NCBI GenBank assembly: GCA_021396245.1
Contig: WNYE01000006.1
Coordinates: 310,001-374,000, forward strand
Source: Sporothrix humicola
Taxonomy: Eukaryota; Ascomycota; Sordariomycetes; Ophiostomatales; Ophiostomataceae
DNA: 64,000 nt
Direction of reading: 5' to 3'
The notes below the pieces were generated by a model that had not been told where the DNA came from, ran no database searches, and worked only from the letters and a program-made list of their open reading frames with translations. Positions 22,840 through 35,052 of this stretch are shown one piece after another. How positions within the stretch are numbered: the first letter of the stretch is position 1; every line of letters begins with the position of its first letter. The translations under genes and the position numbers were made by a program.

Positions 22840-23454
22840 ATGTCGTCTCTCCAGGAGATGCGGATACTGGGCATCGACCCGGCCCGCCGAAACACACGCG
22901 CCATCCCCTTGTCCGACTCGGAGCGCAAGGTGCTGGAGCCGTATCTCGACAACATTCACTACTCTCAGAGGTGCGTCCGCCTTCTCTCCCTAGATGTGAA
23001 ATCCTCGCGGCTAACCGACTCTTTAGATACTCCGACAACCAGTACGAGTACCGGCACGTGCTCCTGCCCAAGCAGATGCTCAAGCTCATCCCCGACCAGT
23101 ATCTCGACGAGAGCAAAAAGACTATGAAGCTTCTGTGGGAGGACGAGTGGCGATCTATGGGAATCACCCAGGTGCGTTTACCAACGGGATGGCGAAAACG
23201 CCAGATACGTCATTGTTTCAAAAACGTCAGAACGACAACAGAGTGCTAACATTCCTCACCCCGTCAACAGTCGCTTGGATGGGAGCATTACGAAGTACAC
23301 GAGCCCGAGCCACATATTCTCCTTTTCAAGTGAGTCAAGCTACGAACCACCCATACATCACAGCCTGGCCTTGGCAGCACGTTGCACGGGATACTGACGC
23401 ATATTTTTTTGTTTCTCCAGGAGACCGATCAACTATCAGCCCCCGGCAAATTGA
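22840..23454 (+). CDS. cks1: Cyclin-dependent kinase regulatory subunit Cks1/Suc1
   Basis: Four exons (22840-22970, 23027-23171, 23271-23329, 23421-23454) give 122 residues. All introns have GTGCGT or GTGAGT donors and keep frame. The CKS signature is complete: RYSDNQYEYRHVLLPKQM (anion-binding Arg and the first signature), DEWRSMGITQ, then the invariant HEPEPHILLFKRP with the beta-hinge HxPEPH. The protein ends INYQPPAN, a normal length for fungal orthologues plus a short N-terminal extension. Cks1 binds Cdk1 and recognises phosphothreonine on multisite substrates during cell-cycle control. No single continuous frame covers the gene because three introns interrupt this very short protein. 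Confidence 0.96.
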
Positions 23455-25312
23455 TCGGCGAACGCTTGATCGTGGAGGTGGCAATGGTGGCAGAGTGGCA
23501 GAAGGGCCACCAAGGCGGTGTTGGAGTTTGATTGCATACGATAACGACGACGACGATGACAGCGACGAGTAAACGACGAAACTGCGTACGACACATGGGC
23601 TCGACCGACGACGTCTTGCGCATGCTTCCTTTTCTCTCGATACTTGCGACTCGATCCGACTTTACTTTTTCCATCTCACTTTGGAGTTTCTACAATGCTT
23701 TTTGTCTCTTTGTACGGGTCCTTTCGGCCAGCCTTGCTTTATGGCACATACGCCCTGCACTTCTTGTTGGGGAACCGGGCGCACATGCAATTCTTTGCAT
23801 ATTGGCGGATAGTGGGCAGATGTTGATGCAAGAGCTGGGCTGATTGGCGGATTGCGGCCAACACGGTTGCGACTTTCACTTTTTGCCCAGCCTTCTGTCA
23901 CTTTGTGGTCCTTTTGACGGTTCTCTGCATATGGTGTTTTCTAGGGCTGTCAAAGCAAGGCTGTTTCCGTGGACTTTTGAGGATGGCTGCCAGTTTCTTC
24001 TTCTCATTGCTGGTCAGCTCATCAGATGTATGATTATTCTTGGCGAACTGTTCTTTGCTGCGATCGTGCATGTTGGTTTATTTTAGGGACCGCTGGTACT
24101 TCATAATCAGAATGCAATTTATGTAAGATATCTTACAATATGGGCTTATGCTACGTGTTTGATCCTGGACGAGTAATGAATATGCAATTATTGGCGTTTC
24201 GTAAACCGTGTCTTCACCCCACGAGCACAATATATTTTGTAACATACGACTGCTCTGACTCGCAGCTCGTACTCACCTCACTTTACTCGCCGCCAGACTC
24301 GTATAGTGAGCGTCAGCGAGGCTGAGACTCCGTGTTGGTTCTGAGGCTGTGCCACGGATTTGGTAATTTTTGGCCTGTCCTTTGTCTTGTCGATCGACTT
24401 TGTTCCACGCTATTTATCCGCCGAAGAATACTGCCACAAAAGACAAACGACAGAAAGCCCGTCCGTGGGCGCCATCTTGCAGCGACTGGAGTTCCCCCAA
24501 CCGAGCGCTCCGGGCGGTTGAGGCGGCCACTAAGAACAAAGCGTGCCAGTCCCCTGTTTTAGCCGCGCTACAGGGATTGGACCCTTCTGGAAGCGGTGGA
24601 ATCTCGAATCTGCAATGTGGCCACTGCCAGTTTTCTCCAGAACCCAAGCAATTGACAGACGAAAAAGCCGTCAATCTTACATCGTACGGACACTTTCATC
24701 GTGGCTTCTGCCGCTGGCATTCCTCCGCCGAAATGGCTGAGGAAAAACGGCCCATTTGGGCTGGCGCATCTGCTGATTCTCCGCCGCTCAAATCGGATGA
24801 CATAATCTCTTCGCTGGCCTGTTTAAGGCTATGGAAGGCAGCACCTGCCGACGCATCGCATGTTTCGCTCTCTGCTGCAATTTATGGTTATTGCTCCACT
24901 CTCTGGGATACACTGCAGCGAGTCATACAAAGTGGGAAACTGGGAAGTTGGAAGGAGCGAAGGACAACAGAAAAAGACATCGTGGCTCCTTTTGTATTCG
25001 AAATCCAAATGCGGCCGTTTTCCCGAGTACATTCAAAAGTTTGACAGGCTTCACTTTTTGTCTAAGTTCTTTATTCTTCTGTCTGCCTGGCTTTATCTTT
25101 TGACAATTTTGCCATCCCACATGTGTTTTTTGCCCCTTTATGTGTGTAAAGGTGGCCTCTCCTAAAATCGAAGCTAAGGAAAAGGAGCTCGAAATAGAAG
25201 CGCCAAAGAAACGAGCACATGTTCCACGACCGCCAACCCCGGCGCAAAAGATACCTTTCAGGAGCCAAACAGAACCTAAAACGGGCTTGAACAAGAAACG
25301 AACCTAAAGAAC

Positions 25313-25343
<31 letters not shown>

Positions 25344-26002
25344 TAAAACCGACATCATCGCCCGCGCCGCCTTTCTTCGCACACTTCCTCCATCCTCCAC
25401 CTCTTTCTACTCAAACACCTTGCTGGAGCCGGCTAATTGCCCTCCATATTAATCACCAGACACTCTTTTTCTCTTTTCTTCCGCGGACAGCCATATCGTC
25501 GACAACACTTGTCTTCTTTGTCAAGGCAAAACAACCAGTGCTTCCAACTACCCACAGCATTTTGCGCCGGTCGCTTCGCTGTTTCAGACCCTGCAATAGG
25601 AAGGAACATCGGTGTTCCCAATACCGCAACACCGCACCATCTTCAGAACGCCTCCTGGTTCTTTACCTCCTTTTCAACTTTGCGACACTGTCTCGTTCGT
25701 TCCTTCGATACACAGATATCCCAGGCCTCTTCCTTCCTCGTTTCTACCGACCCGCGCCTTCCCTCCCATCGATCTTCCGCCTCCCATAATCGCTTTACTC
25801 TACAGGACACCTTCCAACTGTGCGCTCCCACGACTGCCGCCTGCCTCCGGACACTTATATTAAAAAATAAAGTTCATACACAAGGCAATCCGTCTCGACC
25901 GCCTCGACACACCCACCACACGCCCCCGGCTCTATTTCTACTCCCGACCGCCCACTCTCGCTCTCCCCTCGCCTTGGGAGAGCCCTTTCGCTACGGGACA
26001 CC
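23455..26002. other. Long intergenic region before ero1, with A25 tract
   Basis: 2.5 kb without a recognisable gene. A run of 25 A residues lies at 25313-25337. The stretch from about 25370 to 26002 is pyrimidine-rich and most likely promoter and leader of ero1. An open frame of 224 codons (24370-25044, plus) has no similarity or domain that can be seen, and no leader or splice context, so it is not called. Confidence 0.5.
25313..25337. repeat. Poly-A tract of 25
   Basis: Uninterrupted A25 about 665 bp upstream of the ero1 start codon. No flanking element with target-site duplication was recognised. Confidence 0.85.
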
Positions 26003-28037
26003 ATGAAACCAGCTTCCAAGCTGTTCTATCTCAGCATCTTTGCACTTTGGGGCCCACTGGGTCAGTGCCAGAGCTCGCAAGATGCAGATACCTGCGTGGT
26101 ATGCCGCAAATACCCTCTCTCCTCTTGTTTCTTCTAGTTTCTCTGCCCATTGTTTTTCTCTACATTCTTCATTTCCCTCCCTGTCGCCATGGCGTTCCTC
26201 TGCGGCCTCTTCTCTCTTTCTCCTCACATTTATCGCACTCGGGTCCTTGGCTGAGGCTGCTTCGCCTTCCGAGCTTCGCTTCATCGTCTCTAACCATTCC
26301 TACTACCAGATCTCACCAAAGGCCATTGTCTCCGACGCATGCGCCTCCTACTCGACGCTCGAGAAGCTCAACGCCCGCGTGAGCCCCGCCATCACCGATC
26401 TCACACAGACAACCGACTTTTTCAGCCACTACCGAGTCAACCTCTACAACAAAAAATGCCCGTTCTGGGACGACGAGAACGGCATGTGCGGCAACATTGC
26501 CTGCGCTGTCGAGACTCTGGAAAACGAAGACGACATCCCCAAGGTCTGGCGAGCCAGTGAGCTCGGCAAGCTGCAGGGGCCCTCGGCGTCACATCCAGGC
26601 AAATCCACACAGCGCGAGCGGCCACGGCGCCCGCTCCAGGGCCGCCTGGGCGAGAACGTCGGCGAGAGCTGTGTGGTCGAGTACGACGACGAGTGCGACG
26701 ACCGCGACTACTGCGTGCCGGAGGACGAGAGCGCGGGGTCCAAGGGAGACTACGTGAGCCTTGTCGCGAACCCGGAGCGGTTTACAGGCTACGCCGGCGA
26801 CGGTGCCACCCAGGTGTGGGAGGCCATCTACCGCGAGAACTGCTTCCAGAAGAGCTCGTTCCCGCACTCGGCGCAGCTCGGGACGTCCGACAAGGCGGCC
26901 AAGAACATCCCGGCCGTGGCCGACTTCCGGTCGATTCTCGAAGCGGCGGGCCGCCAGCAGGCGCTCGAGCAGCAGCGCCAGATCGAGCCGTCCACGCCGT
27001 TTGTGGCCAAGACAGGCTTCGAGGTGGAGGACGAGTGCATTGAGAAGCGTGTCTTTTACCGGCTCATGTCGGGCATGCACACGTCCATCACCACGCACCT
27101 CTGCTGGGATTTCCTGAACCAGACCACTGGCGAGTGGGCGCCCAACGTGGGCTTATACGTCAACCGCCTGCACCGCTTCCCCGACCGCATTAGCAACCTG
27201 TACTTCAACTACGCCCTCCTGACGCGCGCCATTGCCAAACTGGGCCCGCATCTGGAGCGCTACATCTTCTGTTCGGGCGAGCCCGAGCAGGACAACATTA
27301 CGCGCGACAAGGTCCTGGCTGTCACCAACGCGGCCGCCAGCGTGCCCCAGATCTTTGACGAATCGCTCATGTTCAAGAACGGCGAGGGTCCTTCGCTGAA
27401 GGAAGACTTCCGCAACCGGTTCCGCAACGTGAGCAGCCTCATGGACTGCGTCGGCTGCGACAAGTGCCGTCTGTGGGGCAAGCTGCAGACGGCGGGTTAC
27501 GGCACGGCCCTCAAGGTGCTCTTTGAGTACGACAACGACGGCGCCATCCCGCAGCTGCGGCGCACCGAGCTTGTGTCCCTGTTCAACACGTACGCACGCC
27601 TCAGCAGCTCGCTCGCCAACATCCAAAAATTCCGTGCCATGGTTGCGGCCGACGAGGAGGAGGAGGCAGCGCAGGCGGCGGCGGCGGATCCTGTCGAGGA
27701 AAAGAAGCCCCAGGTCACTCTCCTGCCCGACCGCGTGCGCAAACCGCACACCGTGATCACGGAAAAGAAGTACGAGATCAAGGATGACGCGAGCGACAAG
27801 CTCGAGGAGATCGACGAAGAGGACCTGGCCGAGCCGACGATCCGCGAGATGTTTGACGAGGAGTTTGGCCGCGTCATGCGCGCGTTCCGCGTTGTCGTCA
27901 TCCACTGGCTGTCGTTCCCCAAAACGTTCTTCGACATCTTCACGTCCGAACTGGTGCGCCTGTGGCAGTTCTTTGTGGGCCTGCCGGTGCAGCCGCGGAC
28001 GTGGAAGTTTGAGCGGCCGAGCCTCGACGAGCTGTAG
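26003..28037 (+). CDS. ero1: ER thiol oxidase Ero1
   Basis: Exon 1 (26003-26098) and exon 2 (26310-28037) join in phase 0 across a 211-nt intron (GTATGC donor, CTAAC at 26290, CCAG acceptor) to give 607 residues. Exon 1 encodes a signal peptide (MKPASKLFYLSIFALWG) and the first Cys (DADTCV), and reading continues ISPKAIVSDACASYSTLEKLN as in other fungal Ero1. The outer redox pair is in GMCGNIACAV (Cx4C, about residues 91-96). The inner active-site cluster MDCVGCDKC lies around residue 412 and fits the CxxCxxC of Ero1. FAD-fold residues appear in TTHLCWDFLN and GLYVNRLHRFPDRISNLYFNY. It reoxidises protein disulfide isomerase using oxygen. A charged, partly hydrophobic C-terminal extension (RVVVIHWLSFPKTFFDIF) may hold it at the ER membrane. 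The continuous frame starting at 26040 reads through the intron and misses the true N-terminus. Confidence 0.95.
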
Positions 28038-28420
28038 GAGGCCGGGCCCAGCCACTCTCTCCACCACGCCGCTGTGAAGAGTCCTTGATGTGTCTTGCAT
28101 GTCTTTGCGTTGCGTTGGTCTAAAATTGTTTATACACTGTCTTGCTTTTCATTTGCATGGGTAATGGTGTCTACGAGGCGTTTGTTTTCTTTGTATCTTT
28201 CCTTCATTTTGTATACTCTTGCTGCTTCTTTTCCGTACATACAACGATAAATGGGACATACTTGACGTGATGGTCAAGATCATTGATACGTTTTTTAGGC
28301 CAAGCTCACACTACGACGAACTGTTGCAATTGAATGAAATGGGTTTCAAATTAAAACAAAATAACCGCTTGTGGTATCTCGTGCGTAGAAAATCTGATTT
28401 TTGTAAATCGAGCGCCTGCA
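28038..28420. other. Convergent 3' spacer
   Basis: Between the convergent ero1 and usb1 genes. It is relatively AT-rich, as expected for 3' ends, and no other feature is seen. Confidence 0.5.
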
Positions 28421-29605
28421 TCACAGCCCAAATAGGCTTATTTTGCTATTGCGCCGTCTAGTCTGACCGTCGTTCGCATCGACAGTGTCCGGTTGTTTCC
28501 GTTTCGACCGGCGCTTGTGACTCTCCGTGGATGATTCCGCATCCGTTACCGTGGTCTCTACTACTGCTGCCTCTGTTCCTTCTGGTGCTGCAACTTCGGG
28601 TGCCACTATTTCTAATGCTGCATCTGTTGCGGTAGTTGCTGATGCTCTCCTTGGGACAGGCGACTTCCGTAGGGGAATATCCGTGACGATATTCCCAATC
28701 TTGGCCTTGATACTGACCACGGCCATGTTAAGGGGTGGTTCGGCCTTGTCCACCTGTGGCTCGGTCTGCCACGTGTTGTACACCTTTTGTGTTGCGTTGG
28801 CCCATGTGTCGATGTTCTTCGCCAGAGTCCATGCCACAGACACGTGGAAAGATGCAGGATCCACGGACGTCTCCATTGCACCGTTGTCCTTTACATCTGG
28901 CTTGCGAGAGTACAGCGCCGGCTGCCCGGCCGCTGTCACCTCTCCGTTGCAGACATTCAAGAGGTCAACCAGTGGTTCGTTTCTTTGGTCACTGCCATCC
29001 TTGACGGCAGCCCTCAGCACGAGAAATGCACGCGCCGAGTCTGGACTGCGGAACCAGTCAAGGCCGTCGAATGCGACGTCGAAACGGCTGACGCCAGACT
29101 CCGCGATGCGGTCGACCAGTTGGGACAGAAAGTCCGTCTTTTGTGCCGTCGTCAACACAAACGGTCGTGACAGGCTGATGTGTAGCGGCAGCGGCACACC
29201 GAGATCGCTCGTCAAAAACGAGTGGAAGAGAGGGGGTCCATCCTCTTTGATCAACTCCTCGCGTATCAGCCCCTCGCGTAGCGAGGCTAGCAACTTCCCC
29301 AGTCTCTCATAGTCCGACTGAAGAGGGAACCCTGGATGAGTCAGCAATATGTCAGGTAAGGCGAGGCTACAGGAGAACGTACACTCAATGTAGAGATGGC
29401 TCGGCCACTGGCCGGCGACATGAGGGATGGCGCGTTGGCGTCCCTGATGCAGGCTCGGGTCGTCGGATGGAGCCGTACGGACAGTTGACGCATATAGATC
29501 GTGGAATGCGCGTGGAAGCGGCGGAAGAGACGAGTCTGATGTCTTGCGGGTTGTTATTTTTGGGCCACTGTCCTCATCACCAGAAGAGTAGTCGACGAGT
29601 CCCAT
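28421..29605 (-). CDS. usb1: U6 snRNA 3'-5' phosphodiesterase Usb1/Mpn1
   Basis: Two exons (29383-29605, 28421-29331) flank a 51-nt intron (donor GTACGT, acceptor TCCAG). Splicing gives 377 residues and restores SHLYIEWFPL; unspliced reading stays open because 51 is a multiple of three. The N-terminus MGLVDYSSGDEDSG is the typical start of fungal Usb1, preferred over the upstream in-frame Met 26 codons earlier. The two catalytic HxS tetrads of the 2H phosphoesterase fold are visible: LPLHISLSRP near residue 124 and SFHVSVAW near 236. Usb1 trims the oligo(U) tail of U6 snRNA and leaves a protected end. The Thr/Ala/Glu-rich C-terminus ends in a basic patch (KRRSKRKQ) that may be a nuclear signal. 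Confidence 0.92.
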   Translation of the reverse strand: MGLVDYSSGDEDSGPKITTRKTSDSSLPPLPRAFHDLYASTVRTAPSDDPSLHQGRQRAIPHVAGQWPSHLYIECTFSCSLALPDILLTHPGFPLQSDYERLGKLLASLREGLIREELIKEDGPPLFHSFLTSDLGVPLPLHISLSRPFVLTTAQKTDFLSQLVDRIAESGVSRFDVAFDGLDWFRSPDSARAFLVLRAAVKDGSDQRNEPLVDLLNVCNGEVTAAGQPALYSRKPDVKDNGAMETSVDPASFHVSVAWTLAKNIDTWANATQKVYNTWQTEPQVDKAEPPLNMAVVSIKAKIGNIVTDIPLRKSPVPRRASATTATDAALEIVAPEVAAPEGTEAAVVETTVTDAESSTESHKRRSKRKQPDTVDANDGQTRRRNSKISLFGL

Positions 29606-31661
29606 GTTGTGCGAGCTAAAGTGAGTATCTCGCGTCTCCTTGAACAGCCTCCACCCATGCGAGATTGCCCACAGATCCTTCAAATCACTTTGGCAGCATA
29701 TTAGGCCCCACGACTAACGAGAAGGTGGATTGTTGACTGGCGATGTTGTTGCCTTGTTTGGTTGAGGTTGGTCTGTCGCATCACGTGAATGCGACGCGAC
29801 ATTCATAACATTTGTGCCTAGTATAAAAGCAACCCCACTAGTGCTATTTCCAGCGCCTGGGCCCTGGCTCCAACCCACCGAAGGCTTCTAGAAACTGGGG
29901 CACAATGAGATTGTCAACAATCGTTTCTTCATGCCTTGGGCTTGCACAGACATGTCCGATGCCCAGATTAATTTTGAAATTTTCATGAAAATTCTGCTGC
30001 CTTAAAAGCATCGTTGATACCCTGAGAAGCCATATAGCTGTGCGACTATCGAGATATTTTGCTGTGATACGCCGTATTTCGTGATCTTCACTGACAGTTT
30101 TGACGTGTTTGGCGTTTTACAATACCCTTGTAAGTGCAAGATGCTTGCTTTCCTTTCGTCTTTGGTTGTCTACCCCAGTGTTCCGTTTCTTCCGTTTTCT
30201 CCGACCCTTCGATCTATTCTGCGTCCGATTCATCTAATTCTTCAAGATTCACTATTGCTTTATTTGCCTTGTATGGGCTATAGCATTAATCTGTGCACAG
30301 GTTAAAGCCGGCTGATTGAACCAAGATACGAAAATGCGAGAAGTAATGGCGTACGATGTACAACAGGCACATATACGGAATATATCCATCTATATGCAAG
30401 CACTTAAGGACTTATTCGATGGCGCCAACAACCCTGCAAGTTTCTGCCCATTCTCCGCCTGCGTTTTTGCGCATTGCCGATACGCTTACGTTGCGTCTTG
30501 GCTTTTCATGACGTACAAATGTCGCATGTTATGAAGATACGTATGCTGAGGTGCAGTTGATCTCGATGTTTATGATCATGACGAGGTTGAAGGCGAATAA
30601 ATATATTCACATAAAGGAGACAGTGGAAGCACATCAGCAGCGAGCGGCTGAAAGCTGCACGGTGGATGAGCCGCATCATCGAACTGCCGTTGGGAGTGCA
30701 TGCATGCTTCGGCCTGATCTTGCAGACTTGCAGATTTGCGGACCTGAATGAGGGCTGAAAGATTGGTGACAACCCAAGATGGCCCAAGCAAACCTGACCT
30801 TATCGTGTTCACTATTAACGGACAGGGAATACTGCAATCAGAGAATGGGCTAGAAACGGAAAGAGTGAGGGCTGTCGACAGATAGTGGAAAGATGAAGAA
30901 AAAGAAAACCACCCAACCCGGGACGTCCACGTTCGCGTTCCATCGCGCCTTCCCTGCATGTCAAGTCAAAAGCCAATGTCAAACGGCTGGCCGACGACGC
31001 TCGCTCACCTCCTTCCGCGGCTTCTTCTTTTGACGGACCCTTTAACAGCCCATGGCAGAAGGAACGAACTGGCCCCTGCCTTTTTTGTGCATTGTAGAAT
31101 AGAACAGAACATACGGTGTGCAGGCGCAAAATCTTTTTCTTGTGACGAGGTCGCTTCCTTCCTCAAATGGTGAACTTGTGTCCATTCACTTTCCCCCCTT
31201 TACCCATTTCTGCCGCATCCTCTGTCTCCGTCCATTTCTTCCCTCTGTCTCTCTTCGTTTCTCTATTTTCTCGTCGACCAGGCCAACGCATAATCGCCCT
31301 ACCAACAACAGTTATTAGACCACGGTCGACGACATCTCCACGATCGACCAGTGTGGGCACAGAGGACCCTGCAGCACGCACATCAGAGGAAACGGAGACA
31401 TACCAATTGGGGAATCGAGTCAACAAGCGAACGAAGAAAAACCTCAAACGGTCAACGTTCTCGACCTTGACCTTGGCCTCGACTGCAACCCTATCCGCTC
31501 GTCCTCGCATCGACCGATCTCGAGTGCGCAAACGACCAGAATCAATTACTTAGCAGCTTATTTTTGCTTATTTTACGATACTACACGACCGAGTCAAAAA
31601 CCTGCGAGTCCAAACCTAGAACGAAAGCGATTGCTGCAACGCGATCGAAACAATCGCAAAC
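29606..31661. other. Long intergenic region upstream of Pal1-like gene
   Basis: 2.06 kb without a confident gene. TATAAAA at 29822-29828 is followed at 29905 by a 27-codon frame beginning MRLSTIVSSCLGLAQT, which looks like the start of a signal peptide but stops at once. The final 480 bases are pyrimidine-rich and probably the leader of the Pal1-like gene. Confidence 0.45.
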
Positions 31662-34566
31662 ATGCCCAAATCCAAGAAGGAAAAGGAGGACAAGGAATGG
31701 GTGAGTTATTTCTTGTTTGGTCGCTTTCAAGTTGTTCTCTTGCAATCGTTATCATACTTCCTCTCCCAATCCCATCCCGCCAATCCGGCCCAGTCAGGTT
31801 TCCGGTCGCCACTTTTGTATCTCGAGCGAGGCAAAGGACGGGCTGCCAAACTGCCAAAAGTCAAGCGAGTCAAGTTTATCGCAGCTCCAGTCCGCACTCC
31901 GACCAAGCCGGTGACAGAAAACGATAGAAAAGAGCTCTAGTGGGCCCATTTCATAGATGGCTTGATGGTTTACATCATGGCCCCCGGCCTCATGGCAAGC
32001 TTTTGCTCCTTTCCACTTCTGCGAATCTTTCTGCCTTATTTTTGCAAGTGCACGCCGGGAGTCCCTGGATCCCGGCCATTTGGGGCTTGAACTGCGTCAA
32101 TTCTTGGCATTCTGCTCTTTTCAGTGATCATCAACGACGTCGTGCCCCGCCGATCGCATCGGGAATCAAGCAGGTCTCAGGTCTCAGGTCTCGGGCGGTC
32201 TGCCAGCCAAGCTCTGGCGCCCAAAAATAGCTTGCGTCACGCCCGAATCCGGAATGCCGTCAGTGGATGTAAACAACTGGGTCCCGCAACACACCAAATT
32301 GCTAGTGAGACCCACGTCCATTGTCTTGCACTTACACACCCTCCACCACGACAAGCTACGAAGACTGGAAGGTACTACGACATCAGAGAGAATCCTCTTC
32401 GTTTTCTTCAGACGTTTGCGCCCGGCTTCGTATTTGCCCTGATGTCAGTCGTCCGTGCCAGCCGTCAATTGCCAATTGCACCATGCGCTATTCCTAATGA
32501 GCGACTTACATCAACACACCCACTCTGAAATTAGCTTGAACGGGCCAAAAATACATCCAAGAAAGTCCGCTCGAACGCCCAGGCACCGCTTACTCACCAA
32601 ACACGCGGCCGTACCTTTGTTCTCGACGCCCAGTCCCTTTTGTGGTGTTGCTTTCCCTGACTTTTTGTTATCTTTATTGTGTTGCCTGATCTATTTTCTC
32701 TTTTTCAATTTTGTTTTCTCTTCTTCCTCCTCTCTCATTTTGCTTCTCTCTTTTTCTTTTCCTCTTTTTGCTGTCCCAAAAACAATACCTTCACACCTCT
32801 CCTAACATCAACATAGGCCAAGAGGTACATTCTCGATCCATTGACAGCACCCGAACCGAGTCAATTAGACGGACCGGGCACATCATTTTTCAACCCTCGA
32901 CGGTCTCTGTCTCTCAACTGCAAACCTAAAGAAGTACCGCTCCACATTCTGCAAAGACGTCACAGCGGCTACCCAACACCACCCGACTCTGCGAGCCCAA
33001 CGAAGCCTGCATTCCATATCCACCACCCGAAGCCCTTTTCTCCGGGCCGTCGCCATTCTTACCTTCCACCTGCAGACTGGGCTCCCGCCGACGTTGTCTT
33101 GAAACGAAGCCAAAGTCTCAATACACACGCACAGAAGCCTCCTACTCTCGCTCGCAGCCAAAGTCTGAATCCGAGCTCACAGCTACCGCACTTTGAGACA
33201 TCTGCAAGTCAAAAGCGACAGCTACAGGAACAGCCACAGCCGTTACGGCAGCACCCCATAAGACGGAAACCTGTCAGAACGGAAAGTCAGACATCGACGG
33301 CTACTACGGTCGTGATCCAGCCCTCTGCTCCCAAACCAGCACCTCCGCCAAAGGACCGCAATTTACCACCATCTCCTCCACCAAAGAACGGTTCTGCCTC
33401 ACGACTTCATAAACCAGCGCCAAGCCCTCGACTAAGCAAAGCGAAAGTTGGCAGAAAGCCGCCACAGACACATCGAACGCAAGGCACAGCCGAGATCCTC
33501 AGCGAGTTTTTTGCCGAAAAGACAAGCAACTACGTCAACCGACTTGTGTCACCCCCAGCAGAATCTGCGCCGCCGCCGACACCTCCGAAACCAACCAGTC
33601 CTCCACCACCTTTACGCCGAACCGGATCATTTCTTCGACGAATTACCGGCACCATGTCGTACCAATCGCCCGAGATGAGCAAGCCCAAGCCGACCGAGGA
33701 GCGCGAACGCCGCAGCAGCTCGAGCCGCAAGCACCGTTCGCGGCACAGCCGGCCGTATGCCGACACGATCGACTCCCTCGACCGCGTTGGCGGCGTCGTC
33801 TACCACCATGAGGGTCCTTACGACGCCACTCTTGCGGCCGTCAATAAGAATAAGAAGAAGTCGCCGCTCGAGGCCGTCAAGGACTCCAACAACGAGGCCA
33901 TCCGGGCCACGCCCAACGAGTACATCCAGGACTCTCTCACCAAACATGTCCCGCTGCAGGGCACCTCCAACATTCCGTCGGGTATGCCTGACCGGAACGG
34001 CAATGTGCTGTACTACGAGGAGGGTGCCGACCTGATGCGCGAGCCCGATGCCGCCGGCGGTGCCTACCGGCGATATGATTTTATTGTGAGTCTCAGCGAC
34101 GTGAGAGGATTTCGAATGTGCGAGTGACTAACATTTCTAGAAATACCACCCCGACGATCTGAAGGGCAAGGGCGAGCCGTCGTACTCGATTGAAAAGGCG
34201 ATGAAGGAGAACAACGGCAAGCTGCGTAAGCATAGCTCGTCGTTCAGCCACGGCACCAACGGCACAGCAATGTACGAGATGGACAGCCGCCACGGCAGCA
34301 TGCGCAGCAACGCCAACGGCACGGATGCACCCCTCCTCCCGGCCAAGGGCGGCACCACGTCGTCGACTCGGCGTAGGGGCCTTAGTCACGGATCGGCGGC
34401 AGGTACTTCGGCCTGGGCTACATCGGCCGATCTCGAGCAGGTGGATCCCAACCGGCTGTCTGTTCCCAGCGACGGCAATGGCGGCGGTCTCGGCCGGAGC
34501 AGCTCGACGAGCCACCGCTTCGCCGACGGCATAAAGCGCCGTTTCGGCAGCCTGCGGAAGAAGTAA
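31662..34566 (+). CDS. pal1: Pal1-family cell morphology protein
   Basis: Proposed exons 31662-31700, 32817-34085 and 34141-34566 give 577 residues. Exon 3 is certain (GTGAGT, CTAAC, CTAG; phase 0). Exon 1 encodes only MPKSKKEKEDKEW before a GTGAGT donor. It joins GCC AAG AGG TAC in phase 0 after a CTAAC...ATAG acceptor, making a 1.1-kb intron, long for a fungus. The N-terminal half is Pro/Ser-rich and polyproline-containing. The conserved part is the Pal1-like core TIDSLDRVGGVVYHHEGPYD, then ATPNEYIQDSLTKHVPLQG, GVLYYEEG-like NVLYYEEGADLMRE, and KYHPDDLKGKGEPSYSIEKA. The protein ends in a basic tail (GIKRRFGSLRKK). Fission-yeast Pal1 sits at growing tips and supports cylindrical cell shape. 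The short first exon and the long intron are the uncertain points. Confidence 0.7.
31701..32816 (+). other. Proposed 1.1-kb first intron of Pal1-like gene
   Basis: Donor GTGAGT directly after TGG at 31700; CTAAC near 32802 and acceptor ATAG at 32813-32816. The last 200 bases are strongly pyrimidine-rich. The alternative is that 32590-32816 is the leader of a transcript starting downstream and that exon 1 belongs to another product, because the first exon frame stays open to 31940. Confidence 0.5.
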
Positions 34567-35052
34567 ATGGGTGCATTTTGTGTGCCTTTGTGTTTTGTGT
34601 GAATAGATGTTAGATTGGGTTGGCGTTTTGTTTTTGGTCCTGTTTGGCTTCTTTTGTATATCTTTTGGCATTGTTCTTTCTTACTTGTTTGGCTCTTGGT
34701 TCGGTTTCTTGTTTACTTATTTCTGTTTCTGGACAGACTGCTAGACGTATTATATCTATTTTATTTTGTAAACGTTTGTTTTGACTTTTTTTTGACAGGC
34801 AAGTGGAACGTGACGAGCCGTCGTGTGTTTTGTCACTTACACGAGACTGGGTGCTGACAACGTGGGGGAATGACGCACAGCAGCTGTCACCCAGAACCCA
34901 CTAAAAGCTAAAAGCCGCCCCACCATGTCACAACGTCACTTTTCCAGCTCACCACACGTTCACAACGACGCGCATCAACACTGCCCGCGCGTTCAATTGA
35001 TCGCCGACCCCAGAGTTCTTCTATTTATTAAGAACTGCCCCCTGCTCTCGAG
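34567..35052. other. Intergenic spacer
   Basis: T-rich 3' flank of the Pal1-like gene and promoter of the following Ap4A phosphorylase gene. No other feature is seen. Confidence 0.5.

Noticed and set aside
24240..24360. ACATACGACT start resembling dispersed fungal 5S rRNA
   Set aside because: Only the first 8-9 bases agree; the internal control region and 3' end do not match.
24370..25044. Plus-strand frame of 224 codons before ero1
   Set aside because: No domain, no conserved-looking motif, and no leader or splice context; length is compatible with chance.
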